In this document: positions 30,700 to 40,671 of the stretch, piece by piece
How the letters are laid out: every line of letters begins with the position of its first letter
Numbering within the stretch: position 1 is the first letter of the stretch
Origin: Sphingomonadales bacterium
Lineage (GTDB): Bacteria > Pseudomonadota > Alphaproteobacteria > Sphingomonadales > Sphingomonadaceae
NCBI GenBank assembly: GCA_017309275.1
Contig: JAFKLT010000035.1
Location: forward strand, 1 to 64,000
Length of the DNA stretch: 64,000 nt
Direction of reading: 5' to 3'
Made by a program: the position numbers and the translations under genes
Notes under the pieces: generated by a model
The model's database searches: none
What the model was told of the DNA's origin: nothing
The model's input: the letters and a program-made list of their open reading frames with translations, nothing else

Positions 30700-31848
30700 A
30701 TGGCCGAAGATACGGCTGCGGCTACCCCCGAAACTCCCCCCGAAGCCAATGGCGCGCAGCCGGAGAAGCGGAAAAAGCTGCTCCGCATCCTGGCGATCGT
30801 CGTGCTGTCGATCGCGGCGGTTTGGGGGATTTGGTATTTCCTGACCCAGTCCGGGCGCGTGTCGACCGACAACGCCTATGTCGGTGCGGATTCGGCGACG
30901 GTCACCGCGCTGATCTCCGCGCCGGTCAAGGAGGTGCGCGTCAGCGGCACCCAGGTCGTCAAAAAGGGCGACATCCTGGTCATTCTGGACGACGCCGATG
31001 CGCGGATCGCGGTTGCCGATGCCGAAGCGGCGCTGCGCCAGGCGCGCCAGCGCTATGGCCAGGCCAGCGCGACCGCCGATGCGGCGCGGGCGCGCGTAAC
31101 GGCGCGCGGCGCCGACATTTCGCAGGCGCGCGCGCGGCTGCGCGACGCCGATACCGCGGTTGCGAAGGCGCGCGCCGAACTGGCGCGGCGCGAGAGCATC
31201 GCGGGCACCGGCGCGGTGTCTGCCGAGGAACTGACCACCGCACGGGCCGCGCTTGCGTCGGCGTCGGCTGCGCGCGATCTTGCCGCGGCAGGCATTGCCT
31301 CGGCCGAGGCGACGCGCGGGTCGGCCAGCGGCGACCTGGGGGCCGCCGAAGCGGTCGTGACCGGCACGACGATCAACACCGCGCCCGACGTCGCGGCGGC
31401 GCAGGCGCGGCTGGAGAAGGCCGAGCTCGATCTCGCGCGTACGGTCATCCGCGCGCCGGTCGACGGCATCGTCACCAACAAGCAGGTGCAGGTCGGTCAG
31501 CGGGTCGCGGCGGGTGCGCCGATCCTGGTGGTCGTGCCGGTCGCCACCGCCTATGTCGACGCCAATTTCAAGGAAAGCCAGTTCAAGCGCATCCGCATCG
31601 GCCAGCCGGTCGAGCTGACGTCGGACTTTTACGGCAGCGATGTCGTCTATCGCGGCAAGGTGACCGGTATCGCCGGCGGCACCGGCGCGGCCTTTTCGCT
31701 GATCCCCGCGCAGAATGCGACGGGCAATTGGGTGAAGGTCGTGCAGCGGTTGCCCGTGCGCATCACGCTCGACCCCAAGGAGCTGAAGGAGCATCCGCTG
31801 CGCGTCGGGTTGTCGATGGAAGCGACGATCGACACGCGCGGGAAATGA
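30700..31848 (+). CDS. EmrA/HlyD-type membrane fusion protein, 382 aa
   Basis: Periplasmic adaptor linking the inner membrane pump to the outer membrane channel. One membrane helix at about 28-48 (LLRILAIVVLSIAAVWGIWY F). Biotinyl-lipoyl-like halves (VSTDNAYVGADSATVTALIS; DLARTVIRAPVDGIVTNKQV) are split by a long Ala-rich coiled coil of about 100 residues. ATG 30700 has AGGAG seven bases upstream; ATG 30694 overlaps the preceding stop. Confidence 0.92.
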   Translation: MAEDTAAATPETPPEANGAQPEKRKKLLRILAIVVLSIAAVWGIWYFLTQSGRVSTDNAYVGADSATVTALISAPVKEVRVSGTQVVKKGDILVILDDADARIAVADAEAALRQARQRYGQASATADAARARVTARGADISQARARLRDADTAVAKARAELARRESIAGTGAVSAEELTTARAALASASAARDLAAAGIASAEATRGSASGDLGAAEAVVTGTTINTAPDVAAAQARLEKAELDLARTVIRAPVDGIVTNKQVQVGQRVAAGAPILVVVPVATAYVDANFKESQFKRIRIGQPVELTSDFYGSDVVYRGKVTGIAGGTGAAFSLIPAQNATGNWVKVVQRLPVRITLDPKELKEHPLRVGLSMEATIDTRGK

Positions 31849-31856
31849 TCTGAGCC

Positions 31857-33401
31857 ATGGCCAGCGCCGCCGCCTCCGTCCTTCCCGCCGAACCGCAACC
31901 GCTGAGCGGCGTCCGGTTGCTCGTCGCGGCCTTTGCGCTTGCCCTCGCGAATTTCGTCGTCGTGCTCGACACGACGATCGCCAACGTATCGGTGCCGCAC
32001 ATCGCGGGCGGCCTTGCGGTCTCGCCGACGCAGGGGACGTGGGTCATCACCAGCTATGCCGTCGCCGACGCGATCAGCGTGCCGCTGACCGGCTGGCTCG
32101 CCGCGCGGTTCGGGACGGTGCGCTGGTTCATCTTTTCGATCATCGGCTTCGGCATCTTTTCCTTTCTCTGCGGCATTTCGCGCACCCTCGACGCGCTGAT
32201 CCTGTTCCGCGTGCTGCAGGGGCTGTCGGGCGGGCCGCTGATGCCGCTGTCGCAGATATTGCTGCTGCGCATCTTTCCCAAGGAAAAGGCCGGCATCGGC
32301 CTTGCGATCTGGGCGATGACGACGACCACGGCGCCGATCCTGGGGCCGATCCTGGGCGGCCTGATCAGCGACAATTGGAGCTGGCCGTGGATATTCTTCA
32401 TCAACCTGCCGATCGTCGCGATCTGTGCCTTCGGCGTGTTCAGCCTGCTTTCGCCCTTCGAGACCAAGCGCGAGAAGGCGCGGATCGATACCGTCGGGCT
32501 GGTCCTGCTCGTCGTTTCGGTCGGCGCGTTCCAGATCATGCTCGACACCGGACGCGAGCATGACTGGTTCGGATCGGCCTGGATCGTCGGTCTGGCGATC
32601 GTCGCGGCGATCAGCTTCGTCGCGTTCGTGATCTGGGAACTGACCGACGCCAATCCGGTCGTGAACCTGCGCGTCTTCCGCTTTCGCGGCTTCAGTTTCG
32701 CGACGCTCGCGATATCGCTGGGGTTCGGGGCGTTCTTCGCGCAGGTCGTGCTGACGCCTTTGTGGTTGCAGCAGGTGGTCGGCTACACCGCGACCGAGAC
32801 GGGCTTCGTCGTCGCGTGGATCGGCGTGTTCGCGGTGATGCTGTCGCCCATCGCGGCGGGAACGATCGGTAAATTCGATATTCGCATATCGATCTGCGCC
32901 GGTATCCTGTGGATGGCGCTGATGTCGATTTTGCGCGCGAGCTGGAACGCCGATGTCGGTTATTGGACGCTGGCGCTGCCGCATGTCCTGCAGGGGATGG
33001 GCATGCCCTTCTTCTTCGTCGGGCTGACCGCGCTGGCGCTGAGTTCGGTGCCCGCGCAGTATCAGACGTCGGCCGCCGGCCTGATGAGCTTTCTGCGGAC
33101 GCTGTGCGGGGCGATCGGCACCGCCATCGCGACGACGGCGTGGGACGACGCCAGCCGCACGTCGCGGTCCGAGCTGGTGTCCGCGCTGAACAATCCCGAC
33201 GCGACGCTGTCGTCGCTGCAGAACGCCGGGCTGACGCTCGAACAGGCGCGCGCGGTCCTCGATCGGCTGGTCGAGGGGCAGGCGGCGACGCTTGGCGTGC
33301 TGCACCTGTTCCTGGCGTCGGGGGTCGTGTTCGTGATCGCGGCCGCCGCGGTCTGGCTAGCCCCCCGTCCCAAGCAGATCTCGATGGGCGCCTCGCACTA
33401 G
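31857..33401 (+). CDS. DHA2-family MFS drug transporter (EmrB type), 514 aa
   Basis: Proton-driven inner membrane pump with 14 predicted helices. The DHA2 motifs are LDTTIANVSVPHIAGGLAVS in helix 1, WVITSYAVADAISVPLTGWL in helices 2-3, and GPILGGLISDNWSWPWIFFI NLP (motif C region). It lies 8 bp after the adaptor gene and completes a three-gene pump operon. Substrates are probably amphipathic toxic compounds (inferred). Confidence 0.92.
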   Translation: MASAAASVLPAEPQPLSGVRLLVAAFALALANFVVVLDTTIANVSVPHIAGGLAVSPTQGTWVITSYAVADAISVPLTGWLAARFGTVRWFIFSIIGFGIFSFLCGISRTLDALILFRVLQGLSGGPLMPLSQILLLRIFPKEKAGIGLAIWAMTTTTAPILGPILGGLISDNWSWPWIFFINLPIVAICAFGVFSLLSPFETKREKARIDTVGLVLLVVSVGAFQIMLDTGREHDWFGSAWIVGLAIVAAISFVAFVIWELTDANPVVNLRVFRFRGFSFATLAISLGFGAFFAQVVLTPLWLQQVVGYTATETGFVVAWIGVFAVMLSPIAAGTIGKFDIRISICAGILWMALMSILRASWNADVGYWTLALPHVLQGMGMPFFFVGLTALALSSVPAQYQTSAAGLMSFLRTLCGAIGTAIATTAWDDASRTSRSELVSALNNPDATLSSLQNAGLTLEQARAVLDRLVEGQAATLGVLHLFLASGVVFVIAAAAVWLAPRPKQISMGASH

Positions 33402-33403
33402 CG

Positions 33404-33826
33404 CTATCTGGCGAAGAGCTGCCCAAGGTCGGCAAAGGCCTTGAACTCCAGGGCGTTGCCGGCGGGGTCGAGGAAGAACATCGTCGACTGTTCGCCGGGC
33501 TGACCCGGGAAGCGCGTGTGCGGTTCGATGACGAAGCGGACGCCGTGCGCCGTCAGCCGGTCGGCGAGCGCCTGCCACTGCGCGGGCGGCAGGACGACGC
33601 CGAAGTGCGGCACGGGGACGTCGTGGCCGTCGACCGGATTATGTCCCGCCACGCGCTCGCGCCGGTCGACGCGATGCGCGACGATCTGGTGGCCATAGAG
33701 GTTGAAATCGATCCAGTCGGCGTCGCTTCGCCCCTCCGGACAGCCGAGCACAGTGCCATAGAAATGGCGCGCGGCGGCCAGGTCGTCGACGGGAAAAGCG
33801 ATGTGGAAGGGCGCGATTTCGGACAT
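33404..33826 (-). CDS. VOC family protein (glyoxalase/dioxygenase fold), 140 aa
   Basis: Vicinal-oxygen-chelate fold. It starts [24 protein letters not shown], has [14 protein letters not shown] in the middle and ends with [19 protein letters not shown], giving the His/Glu metal ligands of the family. ATG 33826 begins the domain. It converges with the pump gene, 2 bp between stops. Substrate unknown. Confidence 0.85.
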   Translation of the reverse strand: MSEIAPFHIAFPVDDLAAARHFYGTVLGCPEGRSDADWIDFNLYGHQIVAHRVDRRERVAGHNPVDGHDVPVPHFGVVLPPAQWQALADRLTAHGVRFVIEPHTRFPGQPGEQSTMFFLDPAGNALEFKAFADLGQLFAR

Positions 33827-33908
33827 GCGCGCGACTGTGCCGCACCGGGCGACGGAATGCCAGTCCGGGCGCTTGGGCTTCGGCGCCTGTCGTGCTAGGG
33901 GCGCGCGC

Positions 33909-35795
33909 ATGCTGACGATCAATGGCCTTACCGTGCGCCTCGGCGGGCGCACCATCCTGGACCGCGCGAGTGCGAGCTTGCCGCCGAAAAGCCGCGTCGG
34001 TCTGATCGGCCGCAACGGCGCGGGCAAGTCGACGCTGATGAAGGTGATGATCGGCCAGCTCGAGGCCGATGACGGCGGGATCGAAATGCCGCGCCGCACG
34101 CGCGTCGGCTATATCGCGCAGGAAGCGCCCAGCGGGACCGCGACGCCGTTCGACACGGTGCTGGCCGCGGATACCGAGCGCGCCGACCTGCTCGCGGCAT
34201 CGGAAACCGAGCAGGACCCCGACAAGCTCGCCGACATTCACGAGCGGCTGATCGCGATCGACGCCTATACCGCGCCCGCGCGCGCGGCGCGCATCCTGAT
34301 CGGGCTCGGCTTCGACGAAGCGATGCAGGGCGCGCCGCTCGACAGTTTTTCGGGCGGATGGAAGATGCGCGTCGCGCTGGCGGCGCTGCTCTTTTCGAAT
34401 CCCGACCTGCTGCTGCTCGACGAACCGTCGAACCACCTCGACCTCGAGGCGACGATGTGGCTCGAAAGCTTTCTGCGCGCCTATCCGGGGCAGCTCGTCG
34501 TGATCAGCCACGAGCGCGACCTGCTCAACAATGTCGTCGACCATATCCTGCACCTGGAAGGCGGAAAGGTGACGCTCTACGCCGGCGGCTATGACGCGTT
34601 CGAGCGTCAGCGCGCCGAACGCGCGGCGCAGCTCGCGGCGGCGCGGGCGGCACAGGATGCACAGCGCGCGAAGTTGCAGGATTATGTTGCCCGCAACAGC
34701 GCGCGCGCCTCGACCGCGAAGCAGGCGCAGTCGCGCGCGAAGCAGCTCGCGCGGATGCAGCCGATCGCCGCGATTTCCGAGGACCCCAGCCTGGTGTTCG
34801 ATTTCCCGACCCCGGCGGACGAGTTGAAGCCGCCGCTGATCACGCTCGACCTTGCGAGCGTCGGCTATACGCCGGGCGAGCCGGTGCTGCGCCGCCTGAA
34901 CCTGCGCATCGATCCCGACGATCGCATCGCGCTGCTCGGCCGCAACGGCAACGGCAAGACCACGCTCGCGCGCCTGCTCGCGGCGCAATTGAAGCCCGAA
35001 GAGGGCGGCATGGCGTTCGCGGGCAAGATGCGCGTCGGCTATTTCACCCAATATCAGGTCGAGGAACTCGACGGCGACGACACGCCGCTGGGGCATATGG
35101 CGCGCGTGATGACGGGCAAGACGCCGGGCGCGGTGCGCGCGCAGCTCGGGCGCTTCGGTTTTACCGGCAACAAGGCGACGACCGAGGTCGGCAAGCTGTC
35201 GGGCGGCGAGCGCGCGCGGCTGGCGCTGGCGCTGATCACGCGCGAGGCGCCGCATCTGCTGATCCTCGACGAACCGACGAACCACCTCGACGTCGACGCG
35301 CGCGAGGCGCTGGTCCAGGCGCTCAACGGCTTCGATGGCGCGGTGCTGATCGTCAGCCACGATCGCCACATGCTCGAACTGTCGGCCGACCGCCTCGTCC
35401 TGGTCGACGACGGCACGGCGCGCGATTTCGACGGCAGCATGGACGATTATGTCGCTTTTATTCTGGGCAAGGGCGCGGCGAACGACGACGCCAAGTCGGC
35501 GCCGGCGAAATCGAAGGACGCCAAGCTTGCGCGGCAGGAAGCCGCCAAGGCGCGCGAAGCGCAAGCGGTGCTGCGCAAGACCGCAAAGGATCATGAGGCC
35601 CGCGCCGGCAAGCTGGCGCAGCAGATGAGCGCGATCGACCGGGCGATGTTCGACCCCACCGGCGCCGAGCCCGCGCTCGCCAAGCTCACGATGAGCGAGC
35701 TGTCGCAGCGCCGCGGCAAGCTGGCCGCCGAACTGGAAACGGTCGAAGCGGCGTGGATGGCGGCGCTCGAGGCGATCGAAGAGGCTGCCGCCTGA
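33909..35795 (+). CDS. ABC-F family ATPase, 628 aa
   Basis: Two ATPase domains in one chain without membrane helices: Walker [10 protein letters not shown] (about 37) and GRNGNGKTT (about 346), signatures [20 protein letters not shown] and [20 protein letters not shown], and Walker [13 protein letters not shown] / [13 protein letters not shown] charged linker around 240-300 and a C-terminal coiled coil (about 535-628) place it near the Uup/YheS group. These act on ribosomes or DNA repair rather than transport. Confidence 0.92.
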   Translation: MLTINGLTVRLGGRTILDRASASLPPKSRVGLIGRNGAGKSTLMKVMIGQLEADDGGIEMPRRTRVGYIAQEAPSGTATPFDTVLAADTERADLLAASETEQDPDKLADIHERLIAIDAYTAPARAARILIGLGFDEAMQGAPLDSFSGGWKMRVALAALLFSNPDLLLLDEPSNHLDLEATMWLESFLRAYPGQLVVISHERDLLNNVVDHILHLEGGKVTLYAGGYDAFERQRAERAAQLAAARAAQDAQRAKLQDYVARNSARASTAKQAQSRAKQLARMQPIAAISEDPSLVFDFPTPADELKPPLITLDLASVGYTPGEPVLRRLNLRIDPDDRIALLGRNGNGKTTLARLLAAQLKPEEGGMAFAGKMRVGYFTQYQVEELDGDDTPLGHMARVMTGKTPGAVRAQLGRFGFTGNKATTEVGKLSGGERARLALALITREAPHLLILDEPTNHLDVDAREALVQALNGFDGAVLIVSHDRHMLELSADRLVLVDDGTARDFDGSMDDYVAFILGKGAANDDAKSAPAKSKDAKLARQEAAKAREAQAVLRKTAKDHEARAGKLAQQMSAIDRAMFDPTGAEPALAKLTMSELSQRRGKLAAELETVEAAWMAALEAIEEAAA

Positions 35796-35873
35796 TCGGA
35801 TATTTTCGGGGATTGTCCCGCGATGCCGGACGGGTGACTTTATCCTGTCCGAATCATCAGGGAAAACAGCCCC

Positions 35874-36353
35874 ATGTCTCCGTCGATCCTGTTGCTGCTG
35901 CTCGCGCAGACCCCCGTCGCTGAGGCGCCGGTGTCAAAGGCCCCGCCGCGGCCGGTATATTGCAGCGACGATTGCATCTCGCCCGTCGAGGCGGTGACCT
36001 ATGCTTCCTATCTCGCGCCAAAGGCCGGGATCGCCGGCACGTTCCGTATGGAGGTGAAGGCGGTCGGCGAGCAGAAGGGCATCTATTACCTCAATTCGGA
36101 GGCTGATTATCGCGACCGGAATTGCCTGACGATCGCGATGCCCGCCGCGGTCATGGCCCAACTGGCGGGCGGCGGCGGCCTCGCGCGGGCCGAGAAGCGC
36201 TTCAAAGGCCGCACGATCATCGTGCGCGGCGTCGCGCAGCGGGTGAAGATCGGCTTTTTCGGGCCGGACGGAACGCCGACCGACAAATATTATTATCAGG
36301 TCCAGATCCGTATCGGACAGGCCGGGCAAATCGCGACGCGAAGCGTCGGCTGA
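35874..36353 (+). CDS. Secreted hypothetical protein, 159 aa
   Basis: The N-terminal hydrophobic stretch (MSPSILLLLLAQTPVAEAPV) looks like a signal peptide. The mature part has a Cys pair (VYCSDDCISPVEAVTYASYL) and a beta-rich core (GTFRMEVKAVGEQKGIYYLN; FKGRTIIVRGVAQRVKIGFF), similar to OB-fold periplasmic proteins. ATG 35874 has no strong ribosome site. Function unknown. Confidence 0.7.
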   Translation: MSPSILLLLLAQTPVAEAPVSKAPPRPVYCSDDCISPVEAVTYASYLAPKAGIAGTFRMEVKAVGEQKGIYYLNSEADYRDRNCLTIAMPAAVMAQLAGGGGLARAEKRFKGRTIIVRGVAQRVKIGFFGPDGTPTDKYYYQVQIRIGQAGQIATRSVG

Positions 36354-36394
36354 CGCCCGCGCGAATATTGACTCCGCGACGGGCTTCGATCATA

Positions 36395-36414
36395 ATAGTT
36401 TCAATTGAAACTAT
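36395..36414. promoter_or_regulatory. Perfect 20-bp palindrome upstream of hpd
   Basis: ATAGTTTCAATTGAAACTAT lies 14 bp before the hpd start, so a bound protein would block transcription or initiation. The core GTTTCRATTGAAAC recurs at 53123-53136 upstream of the M3 peptidase. The binding protein is unknown. Confidence 0.6.
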
Positions 36415-36428
36415 ATGGGGATCTGATC

Positions 36429-37517
36429 ATGGCCGACCTGTTCGACAATCCGCTGGGCCTCGACGGCTTCGAGTTCGTCGAATTTTCGGCGCCCGAAAAG
36501 GGCATTCTCGAACCGGTGTTCACGGCGATGGGCTTTACCCAGATCGCGCATCACCGCTCGAAGGACGTCCAGCTTTGGCGCCAGGGCGGGATCAACCTGA
36601 TCGCCAATTACGAACCCAAATCGCCCGCGGCCTATTTCGCCGCCGAACATGGCCCGTCGGCCTGCGGCATGGGTTGGCGTTGCCGCGATGCCGCCAAGGC
36701 CTATGCCGAGGCGATCGCGCGCGGTGCCGAGCCGGTCGAGGTCAAGACCGGACCGATGGAACTGCGCCTGCCCGCGATCCGCGGCATCGGCGGTTCGATC
36801 ATCTATCTGCTCGACCGTTATGGCGACGAACTCAGCATCTATGACATCGACTTCGTCTATGAAGAGGGCGTCGACCGCCACCCCGAGGGTGCGGGGCTGA
36901 AGGTGATCGATCACCTGACGCACAATGTCTATGGCGGCCGCATGGCGCATTGGGCGGCCTTTTACGAGCGGATCGCTGGCTTCCGCGAAATCCGCTATTT
37001 CGACATCAAGGGCGAATATACCGGCCTGACCTCGAAGGCGATGACCGCGCCCGACGGCAAGATCCGCATCCCGCTCAACGAAGAGGGCGCGGGCGGCGGC
37101 GGCCAGATCGAGGAATATCTGCGCGCCTATAATGGCGAGGGTATCCAGCACATCGCCTTTGCCTGCGACGACCTGTATGCGGCGTGGGACAAGCTCAAGG
37201 CGATCGGCAATCCGTTCGCGCCGTCGCCGCCGGAAACCTATTACGAACTGCTCGCCGAACGGCTTCCGGGCCATGGCGAGGATGTCGACGCGCTGAAGAG
37301 CCGCGGCATCCTGCTTGACGGTTCGACCGAACAGGGCGATCCGCGCCTGCTGCTCCAGATTTTCGGCCAGACCGTGATCGGCCCGGTCTTTTTCGAATTC
37401 ATCCAGCGCAAGAAGGACGAGGGCTTCGGCGAGGGCAATTTCACCGCGCTCTTCAAGTCGATGGAACTCGACCAGATCCGCCGCGGCGCACTGAATGTCG
37501 AGGAACCCGCCGAATGA
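36429..37517 (+). CDS. hpd: 4-hydroxyphenylpyruvate dioxygenase, 362 aa
   Basis: Converts 4-hydroxyphenylpyruvate to homogentisate in tyrosine degradation. Two VOC domains; iron ligands H162 ([15 protein letters not shown]), H241 ([14 protein letters not shown]) and E323 ([17 protein letters not shown]). All are present and length is normal. ATG 36429 follows GGGGATC; an earlier frame-start reads through the operator palindrome and is rejected. The stop overlaps the next VOC gene (ATGA), so both are co-translated. Confidence 0.95.
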   Translation: MADLFDNPLGLDGFEFVEFSAPEKGILEPVFTAMGFTQIAHHRSKDVQLWRQGGINLIANYEPKSPAAYFAAEHGPSACGMGWRCRDAAKAYAEAIARGAEPVEVKTGPMELRLPAIRGIGGSIIYLLDRYGDELSIYDIDFVYEEGVDRHPEGAGLKVIDHLTHNVYGGRMAHWAAFYERIAGFREIRYFDIKGEYTGLTSKAMTAPDGKIRIPLNEEGAGGGGQIEEYLRAYNGEGIQHIAFACDDLYAAWDKLKAIGNPFAPSPPETYYELLAERLPGHGEDVDALKSRGILLDGSTEQGDPRLLLQIFGQTVIGPVFFEFIQRKKDEGFGEGNFTALFKSMELDQIRRGALNVEEPAE

Positions 37518-38059
37518 CGAGCCCGATCAAATTGGGCGGCGTCCACCACGCCGCCTATCGCTGCAGGGATGCGAAGGAGACGGTCGATTGGTACGAGCGG
37601 ATGCTCGGCATGACCTATACGACCGCCTTTGCCGAGGATCATGTGCCGTCGACCGGCGAATATGACCCCTATATGCACGTCTTCCTGGATGCCGGGAACG
37701 GCAACATCCTGGCCTTTTTCGAGCTGCCGAACCAGCCCGGCATGGGGCGCGACGAAAATACGCCCAAATGGGTCCAGCATCTCGCCTTCAAGGTCGGCAC
37801 CTATGACGAGCTGGTCGCGGCCAAGGAGCATCTGCAGGCCAATGGCATCGACGTGCTGGGGCCGACGCATCACGGCATCTTCAAGTCGATCTATTTCTTC
37901 GACCCCAACGGCCATCGCGTCGAGCTGGCGTGCGATATCGGCACCGACGAACAATATGCCGAGCTGAAACGCGTCGCGCCGCTGATGCTGGAGGAATGGA
38001 GCCAGACCAAGAAGGCCCCGCGTCACGCCGACTGGCTGCACGCGGCGGCGAACGAGTAG
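37514..38059 (+). CDS. VOC family protein co-transcribed with hpd, 181 aa
   Basis: A glyoxalase-like fold: [28 protein letters not shown] at the start, [20 protein letters not shown] in the middle, WVQHLAFKV and the final [17 protein letters not shown]. The His/His/Glu metal ligands appear present. The ATGA overlap with hpd suggests a step in aromatic or tyrosine catabolism. The exact reaction is unknown to me. Confidence 0.85.
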   Translation: MTSPIKLGGVHHAAYRCRDAKETVDWYERMLGMTYTTAFAEDHVPSTGEYDPYMHVFLDAGNGNILAFFELPNQPGMGRDENTPKWVQHLAFKVGTYDELVAAKEHLQANGIDVLGPTHHGIFKSIYFFDPNGHRVELACDIGTDEQYAELKRVAPLMLEEWSQTKKAPRHADWLHAAANE

Positions 38060-38091
38060 GCAGCTCGCCGAAAAGCAGAGGGCCCTCCTTT

Positions 38092-38165
38092 CGTCATCCC
38101 GGACTTGATCCGGGATCTACCGCAGCGCTTGAATTCGTGGACCCCGGATCAAGTCCGGGGTGACG
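38092..38165. repeat. Repeat B, inverted pair
   Basis: CGTCATCCCGGACTTGATCC and its inverse ending GGGGTGACG lie between the VOC gene and the YqaA-type gene. They may also serve as a bidirectional terminator. Confidence 0.75.
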
Positions 38166-38197
38166 AGAACGGGGGGCTTGTCCGCCCCCTCGTCGAA

Positions 38198-38878
38198 CTA
38201 CTTCCGGTCCAGCCCGATGCTCTGCAGCGTCGCGCCGCTGCACTTGTCGGCTTCCTTCGTCTTGCCGTCGCCCGACAGCGCGCCGATCGCCAGGAAACCC
38301 GCGACCACGGCGACCAGGAACGCACCCGCGACCCACACCAGATATTTGTCGATGAACGCCTTGATCGGCGCGCCGAACAGGCGGAACAATATGCCGACGA
38401 GCATGAAGGAAAAGGCCCGGCTCGCAAGGCTTGCCCACAGGAAGGTGAAGAAGCTCATGTGGATGAAGCCGGCGGTGATCGTCAGCAGCTTGAACGGGAT
38501 CGGCGTCGCGCCCTTGATCAGGATGATTTCGGCGCCGAACTCGCGCAGATAGCAGGCGGCCGGCGGAAAGGCGTCGGTCAGGCCGAGCACGCCGAGCAGC
38601 CAAAGCCCGACGCTCTCGTACAGAAAATACCCGATCCCATAGCCCAGCATGCCGCCGGCGACCGACGCGAGCGTACAAATGAGCGCGTACCGCACCGCCT
38701 TCTTCGGATTGGCGAGGCACATCAGCCCCAGCAGCGGGTGCGGCGGGATCGGAAAGAAGCTTGCCTCGACGAAGGAGACCAGCGCCAGCCAGAGCTCGGC
38801 ATGCGGATGCGCCGATTTCTCCATCGTCCAGTTGTACATGCGCTGGATGATGGACTTGTTGTGGACGGTTCCGGTCAT
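38198..38878 (-). CDS. YqaA/DedA-like membrane protein (VTT domain), 226 aa
   Basis: SNARE-associated/VTT family. Features are [40 protein letters not shown] and the re-entrant [24 protein letters not shown], followed by further helices ([15 protein letters not shown]). ATG 38878 gives 226 residues; M15 (38836) is an alternative. Members are thought to move lipids across the inner membrane (known for DedA relatives). Confidence 0.88.
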   Translation of the reverse strand: MTGTVHNKSIIQRMYNWTMEKSAHPHAELWLALVSFVEASFFPIPPHPLLGLMCLANPKKAVRYALICTLASVAGGMLGYGIGYFLYESVGLWLLGVLGLTDAFPPAACYLREFGAEIILIKGATPIPFKLLTITAGFIHMSFFTFLWASLASRAFSFMLVGILFRLFGAPIKAFIDKYLVWVAGAFLVAVVAGFLAIGALSGDGKTKEADKCSGATLQSIGLDRK

Positions 38879-38966
38879 GCTGGTCCTTGGCTGCGGGTCA
38901 GGATGACCACGGCCTTCCTATGCCGGGGGCGTAGCGCGAAGTCGAGATGCGCGTTGGAGATGGCGA

Positions 38967-38990
38967 TCCCCGGCGAAAGCCGGGGGTCGA
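38967..38990 (-). terminator. Hairpin after purH (repeat-A fragment)
   Basis: GATCCCCGGC-GAAA-GCCGGGGGTC forms a stem downstream of purH, and resembles one arm of repeat A. It lacks a T-tract. Confidence 0.45.
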
Positions 38991-38994
38991 TCGA

Positions 38995-40587
38995 TCAATG
39001 CCGGAAGTGGCGCATGCCCGTGAAGACCATCGCGAGACCCGCCTCGTTCGCCGCCGCGATCACCTCGTCGTCGCGGATCGATCCGCCCGGTTGGATCACG
39101 CAGGTCGCGCCCGCCTCGACCGCCGCCAGCAGGCCGTCGGCGAAGGGGAAGAAGGCGTCGCTCGCAACCGCGCTGCCGACCGTGCGCGGCTCTGCCCAGC
39201 CGTGGCTTTCGGCGGCTTCGCGGGCCTTGGCGGCGGCGATGCGCGCGCTGTCGCGGCGGTTCATCTGCCCCGCGCCGATGCCCGCGGTCGACCCGCCCTT
39301 GGCATAGACGATCGCGTTCGACTTGACGTGCTTCGCGACTGTCCAGGCGAACAGCGCGTCGGTCAGTTCCTCTTCGGTCGGCGCGCGGTCGGTGACGACC
39401 TTCAGGTCGCCGACGCCGATGCGGCCATTGTCGCGGCTCTGCGCCAGCCAGCCGCCGGCGATCGTCTTGAGCACCAGCCCGCCGCGCGCCGGATCGGGCA
39501 GTTCGCCGGTCAGCAGCAGGCGCAGATTCTTCTTCTTCGCGAACACCGCGCGTGCGTCGGCATCGGCGTCGGGGGCGCAGACGACTTCGGTGAAGATGCC
39601 GCTGATCAGCTCGGCGGTCGCGCCGTCGAGCGGCCGGTTGACCGCGATGATCCCGCCAAAGGCCGAAACGTCGTCGCACTTCAGCGCCGCGTCATAGGCC
39701 TCGGCGATCGTCGCGCCGCTCGCGACGCCGCAGGGGTTGGCGTGCTTGACGATCACGCAGGTCGGGCCCGCCTCGCGGAACTCGGCGACCAGCTCCAGCG
39801 CGGCGTCGGCGTCGTTGATGTTGTTGTAGCTTAGTTCTTTTCCTTGGACCTGTTCAGCCTGCGCGATGCCGCGCGCGGCGGGGCCGGCGGGAAGGTAGAG
39901 CGCCGCCTTTTGGTGCGGGTTCTCGCCATAGCGCAGCTCGGTCGCCAGCTTGGTCGTCAGCGGCAGCGTGTCGGGGAACATCTTGCCCTGGTCGGCGAAG
40001 GCGAACCATTGCGCGATCATGCTGTCATAGGTCGCGGTGTGCGCGAAAGCGGTCGCCGCAAGCCGCTTGCGGAGGGCGAGGGTGGTCGCGCCGCCGTTCG
40101 CGTCCATTTCCGCGATCACCGCCGCATAATCCTCGGGCTCGGTGACGATGCCGACGAACGCGTGGTTCTTTGCCGACGAACGCACCATTGCGGGGCCGCC
40201 GATGTCGATATTCTCGATGATCGTGTCGCGGTCGGCGCCGCTCATCACGGTCTGGAGGAACGGGTAGAGGTTGACGACGACCAGGTCGATGCCGCCGATG
40301 CCATGCTCCTCCATCGAGGCGACATGCGCGGCGTCGTCGCGCACCGCCAGGATGCCGCCGTGCACGGTCGGGTGCAGCGTCTTGACGCGGCCGTCCATCA
40401 TCTCGGGAAAGCCGGTGAGGTCGGACACGTCGAGCACGCTGTGGCCCGCCTCGCGCAGCGCCTTCGCGGTGCCGCCGGTCGACACCAGTTCGACCCCATG
40501 CTTGACGAGTGCGGCCGCAAGCTCGGCGAGCCCCGCCTTGTCGCTGACGGACAGCAATGCGCGGCGGACGGGAATCAGGTCGGTCAT
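38995..40587 (-). CDS. purH: Bifunctional AICAR formyltransferase / IMP cyclohydrolase, 530 aa
   Basis: Last two steps of de novo purine synthesis. The N-terminal MGS-like cyclohydrolase (about 1-145) shows [20 protein letters not shown] and [20 protein letters not shown]. The formyltransferase carries K281-H282 in [15 protein letters not shown] and the downstream [20 protein letters not shown]. Length is normal. The 5' region holds a 12-bp inverted repeat at 40602-40654. Confidence 0.96.
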   Translation of the reverse strand: MTDLIPVRRALLSVSDKAGLAELAAALVKHGVELVSTGGTAKALREAGHSVLDVSDLTGFPEMMDGRVKTLHPTVHGGILAVRDDAAHVASMEEHGIGGIDLVVVNLYPFLQTVMSGADRDTIIENIDIGGPAMVRSSAKNHAFVGIVTEPEDYAAVIAEMDANGGATTLALRKRLAATAFAHTATYDSMIAQWFAFADQGKMFPDTLPLTTKLATELRYGENPHQKAALYLPAGPAARGIAQAEQVQGKELSYNNINDADAALELVAEFREAGPTCVIVKHANPCGVASGATIAEAYDAALKCDDVSAFGGIIAVNRPLDGATAELISGIFTEVVCAPDADADARAVFAKKKNLRLLLTGELPDPARGGLVLKTIAGGWLAQSRDNGRIGVGDLKVVTDRAPTEEELTDALFAWTVAKHVKSNAIVYAKGGSTAGIGAGQMNRRDSARIAAAKAREAAESHGWAEPRTVGSAVASDAFFPFADGLLAAVEAGATCVIQPGGSIRDDEVIAAANEAGLAMVFTGMRHFRH

Positions 40588-40601
40588 GGGGAAGGCGGCC
40601 T

Positions 40602-40654
40602 TTGCAATACGGGAAAGACGCGGCCCCCCTAGGCGCGCGCCGCCCGTATCGCAA
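40602..40654 (-). promoter_or_regulatory. Inverted repeat in the purH leader
   Basis: TTGCAATACGGG (40602-40613) and CCCGTATCGCAA (40643-40654) pair with one mismatch across 29 bp, ending 15 bp before the purH ATG. It may terminate the upstream phytase transcript or fold in the purH leader. The two cannot be separated by reading. Confidence 0.4.
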
Positions 40655-40671
40655 CCCCGGGAGACCGGTTT

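Noticed and set aside
34201..35795. ABC transporter permease partner for the ABC-F protein
   Set aside because: No membrane-protein gene is adjacent and the ATPase itself has the two-domain soluble ABC-F layout, so it is not a transporter subunit.
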